Positions 62,304 through 64,000 of a stretch of DNA of 64,000 bases are shown here, piece by piece. The notes beneath the pieces were generated by a model. That model searched no databases. It was not told where the DNA came from and was given only the letters and a program-made list of their open reading frames with translations. Numbering within the stretch: the stretch's first letter is position 1; the number at the start of each line of letters is the position of its first letter. The translations under genes were made by a program, and so were the position numbers. Origin of the DNA: Comamonas testosteroni (lineage in GTDB: Bacteria > Pseudomonadota > Gammaproteobacteria > Burkholderiales > Burkholderiaceae_C); the NCBI RefSeq assembly GCF_000761245.1, contig NZ_AWOR01000001.1, positions 682,001 through 746,000 on the forward strand, written 5' to 3'.

Positions 62304-64000
62304 TCAGCGTCCGCGCAGAAACAGCGCATCCAGCTCCTTCATGCTCAGCTGGCGCCAGGTGGGGCGGCCGTGATTGCACTGGTCGGAGCGCTCGGTCACC
62401 TCCATCTGGCGCAGCAGCGCATTCATCTCGTCCAGCGTGAGCTTGCGTTTGGCGCGCACCGCGCCGTGGCAGGCCATGGTGGCCAGAATCTCGTTGCGCG
62501 CGCGCTGCACCACGGTGCTGGCGTCATGCTGGGCCAGCTCGGCCAGCACGCTGCGCGCCAGCTCCACGGCATCGCCCTGGGCCAGCGTGGCCGGCACGGC
62601 GCGCACGGCCAGGGTTTTGGGCGAGAAGGGAGAGACCTCCATGCCCAGGGTCAGCAAGGTCTCGACATGGGCTTCGGCCGTGGCGACTTCCTCGGGCGTT
62701 GCGGCAAAGGTGGCGGGAATCAGCAGCGGCTGGCTGGGAATCTGCTGGTCGCCATTTTCCGTATTCACGGCGCTCTTGAGCTGTTCATAGACGATGCGCT
62801 CGTGGGCTGCATGCATGTCCACGATGATCATGCCCTGGCTGTTTTCGGCCAGGATATAGACGCCGTGCAGCTGGGCCACGGCCCGGCCCAGCGGCCAGAC
62901 CGGGGCGCTGTCTGTCGCAGCCGTTACGGGGGGCTGCGTTGCTGGCGCTGCGGCATGTTCGGCAGCTTGCATGGCTGCAGCCGGCTCGGCCGCAGCTGCA
63001 GTTGCAGCCTTGACAGCGACCTGCGCAGCGGCTGGCGTTTCCTGCATCTGGGGAGCAGGCGCTTTTCGCTGAAAGTAGCTGGACTGGCCCGAAGGGCGCA
63101 GCCTGATGCCTTCGTCCTCGGGCTGAGGCACGGGGCTTGGCATGGCCGTGGCGTTGGTGATCGTGGTCGTGGTCGCGCCGCTGGCAGATTCAGGTGTTGC
63201 GGGTGGCGCAGGCGTTGACGCAGGTGTTGTCGAAGGTGTTGTCGCAGGCGTGGCAGCGGTGGCACTCGCCGGGGCTGGTGCCGCAGTCGCCATCTGGGGC
63301 GCGGGCTCTGCTTGCGCTGCGGCTTCGCGCATGGGCTCCCAGAGCTTGGCCAGGTCGCGCACGGGATTGCCGACGGCGGGCTCGCCAAAGCTCATGCGGG
63401 TTTGCGGCCAGGCCGGGGCTGCGGCTGGCTTGGTCGCGGCCTTGGCTGCCACAGGCGTGGCTGCGCCGTCGTCGATCAGGCCGGGCTGGCGCGCGGCTTC
63501 CTGAGCCGCCGCCTCGACCACGGCTGCGGCGCGCGGCGTGGCCAGCGCGTTCTCGATCGCGTGGCGCACCGCCTGGTGGACTTCGCGGCTGTCGCGAAAG
63601 CGCACCTCGATCTTGGTGGGGTGCACGTTCACATCCACGCGCGCGGGGTCGATCTCGATGTAGAGCGCGTAGACCGGCTGCTTGTTGCCATGCAGCACGT
63701 CCTCGTAAGCAGAGCGGGCCGCATGCGTCAATACCTTGTCGCGTACAAATCGGCCGTTAACGTAGCAGAACTGCTGGTCGGGACGCGAGCGAGCCGCGTC
63801 CGGGATGCCGGCGCGGCCCGTGACATGGACGGGGCCGGCCCAGTGATCGACGGCCACCGAGTTGTCGACGAACTTGTCGTTGAGCACATCGGCCAGGCGG
63901 CGCGACAGGGCTTCGTCGGGCGTGCTGCCGGCAGCGCGCCATTGCTCGACCAGCTTGCCTTCATGCCAGATGGCAAAGCCCACATCGGGCCGGGCCAGCG
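62304..64000 (-). CDS. mutL: DNA mismatch repair protein MutL (5' end beyond the window)
   Basis: At least 565 residues are visible; the N-terminal GHKL ATPase motifs lie outside. The transducer domain has QQFCYVNGRFVRDKVL and DVNVHPTKIEVRFRD. A long Ala/Pro/Thr-rich linker (about 62930-63480) follows. The C-terminal domain has DMHAAHERIVYE, matching the endonuclease motif DQHA(x)2E(x)4E, and QPLLIP, a beta-clamp-binding motif. MutL here is therefore probably a nicking enzyme, as in Neisseria and unlike E. coli. Confidence 0.94.
   Translation of the reverse strand, partial: LARPDVGFAIWHEGKLVEQWRAAGSTPDEALSRRLADVLNDKFVDNSVAVDHWAGPVHVTGRAGIPDAARSRPDQQFCYVNGRFVRDKVLTHAARSAYEDVLHGNKQPVYALYIEIDPARVDVNVHPTKIEVRFRDSREVHQAVRHAIENALATPRAAAVVEAAAQEAARQPGLIDDGAATPVAAKAATKPAAAPAWPQTRMSFGEPAVGNPVRDLAKLWEPMREAAAQAEPAPQMATAAPAPASATAATPATTPSTTPASTPAPPATPESASGATTTTITNATAMPSPVPQPEDEGIRLRPSGQSSYFQRKAPAPQMQETPAAAQVAVKAATAAAAEPAAAMQAAEHAAAPATQPPVTAATDSAPVWPLGRAVAQLHGVYILAENSQGMIIVDMHAAHERIVYEQLKSAVNTENGDQQIPSQPLLIPATFAATPEEVATAEAHVETLLTLGMEVSPFSPKTLAVRAVPATLAQGDAVELARSVLAELAQHDASTVVQRARNEILATMACHGAVRAKRKLTLDEMNALLRQMEVTERSDQCNHGRPTWRQLSMKELDALFLRGR

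Overview
This is a GC-rich chromosomal window from a betaproteobacterium of the Comamonadaceae, most likely Comamonas or a close relative. The order tpiA-secG-tRNA-Leu-nuoA..nuoN, the several orphan Bug/TctC-type solute receptors, the Omp32-like porin and the DUF2818 gene after nuoN support this. The genus is inferred from gene content only. Both ends cut genes: a quinone oxidoreductase at the left and mutL at the right.

Layout. 1-2.3 kb: end of a quinone oxidoreductase, tpiA, secG with a terminator, tRNA-Leu(GAG). 2.3-16.8 kb: the complete 14-gene nuo operon for respiratory complex I, closed by a terminator, then two small conserved genes (DUF2818, DUF1178). 17.7-19.4 kb: a leftward lipoprotein / ECF sigma / anti-sigma operon. 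19.4-20.2 kb: an AT-rich gene-poor stretch. 20.2-25.0 kb: a five-gene branched-chain-amino-acid-type ABC importer. 25.2-28.5 kb: a membrane PQQ dehydrogenase and a TetR regulator. 28.5-33.7 kb: a leftward ABC exporter-like operon (ATPase, FtsX-type permease, Tat-exported lipocalin-like hydrolase) with a VOC gene inside it.

33.7-45.0 kb looks like an acquired island. Its left edge carries a decayed second copy of the miaA 3' end and a scrap of the neighbouring sulfatase gene, followed by a dead IS481-type transposase. The cargo is a divergent LysR regulator and eight co-directional genes: CoA-transferase, Bug receptor, porin, PaaG-like isomerase, second Bug receptor, second CoA-transferase, LiuC/AtuE-like hydratase, and an AtuA-like DUF1446 protein. 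I read this as an undescribed route for uptake, CoA activation and hydration/isomerisation of an unknown organic acid. The intact miaA and sulfatase genes resume directly on the right side.

45.0-64 kb: miaA, an atypical sulfatase, a Tat-type Bug receptor, a Bcr/CflA exporter, an alpha/beta hydrolase, a two-domain methylglyoxal synthase with a degenerate first repeat, a DUF5329 protein, a cupin, a fourth Bug receptor, a cation P-type ATPase, gdhA, an MFS-racemase-like operon with three near-identical palindromes in its leader, an RpiR regulator, and the C-terminal part of an endonuclease-type MutL.

The strongest leads are the 33.7-45.0 kb island and its duplicated flank, the internally duplicated methylglyoxal synthase, the racemase-family protein without either catalytic cysteine, and the triple palindrome upstream of its operon. 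All calls come from reading the sequence and family knowledge; no searches were run.
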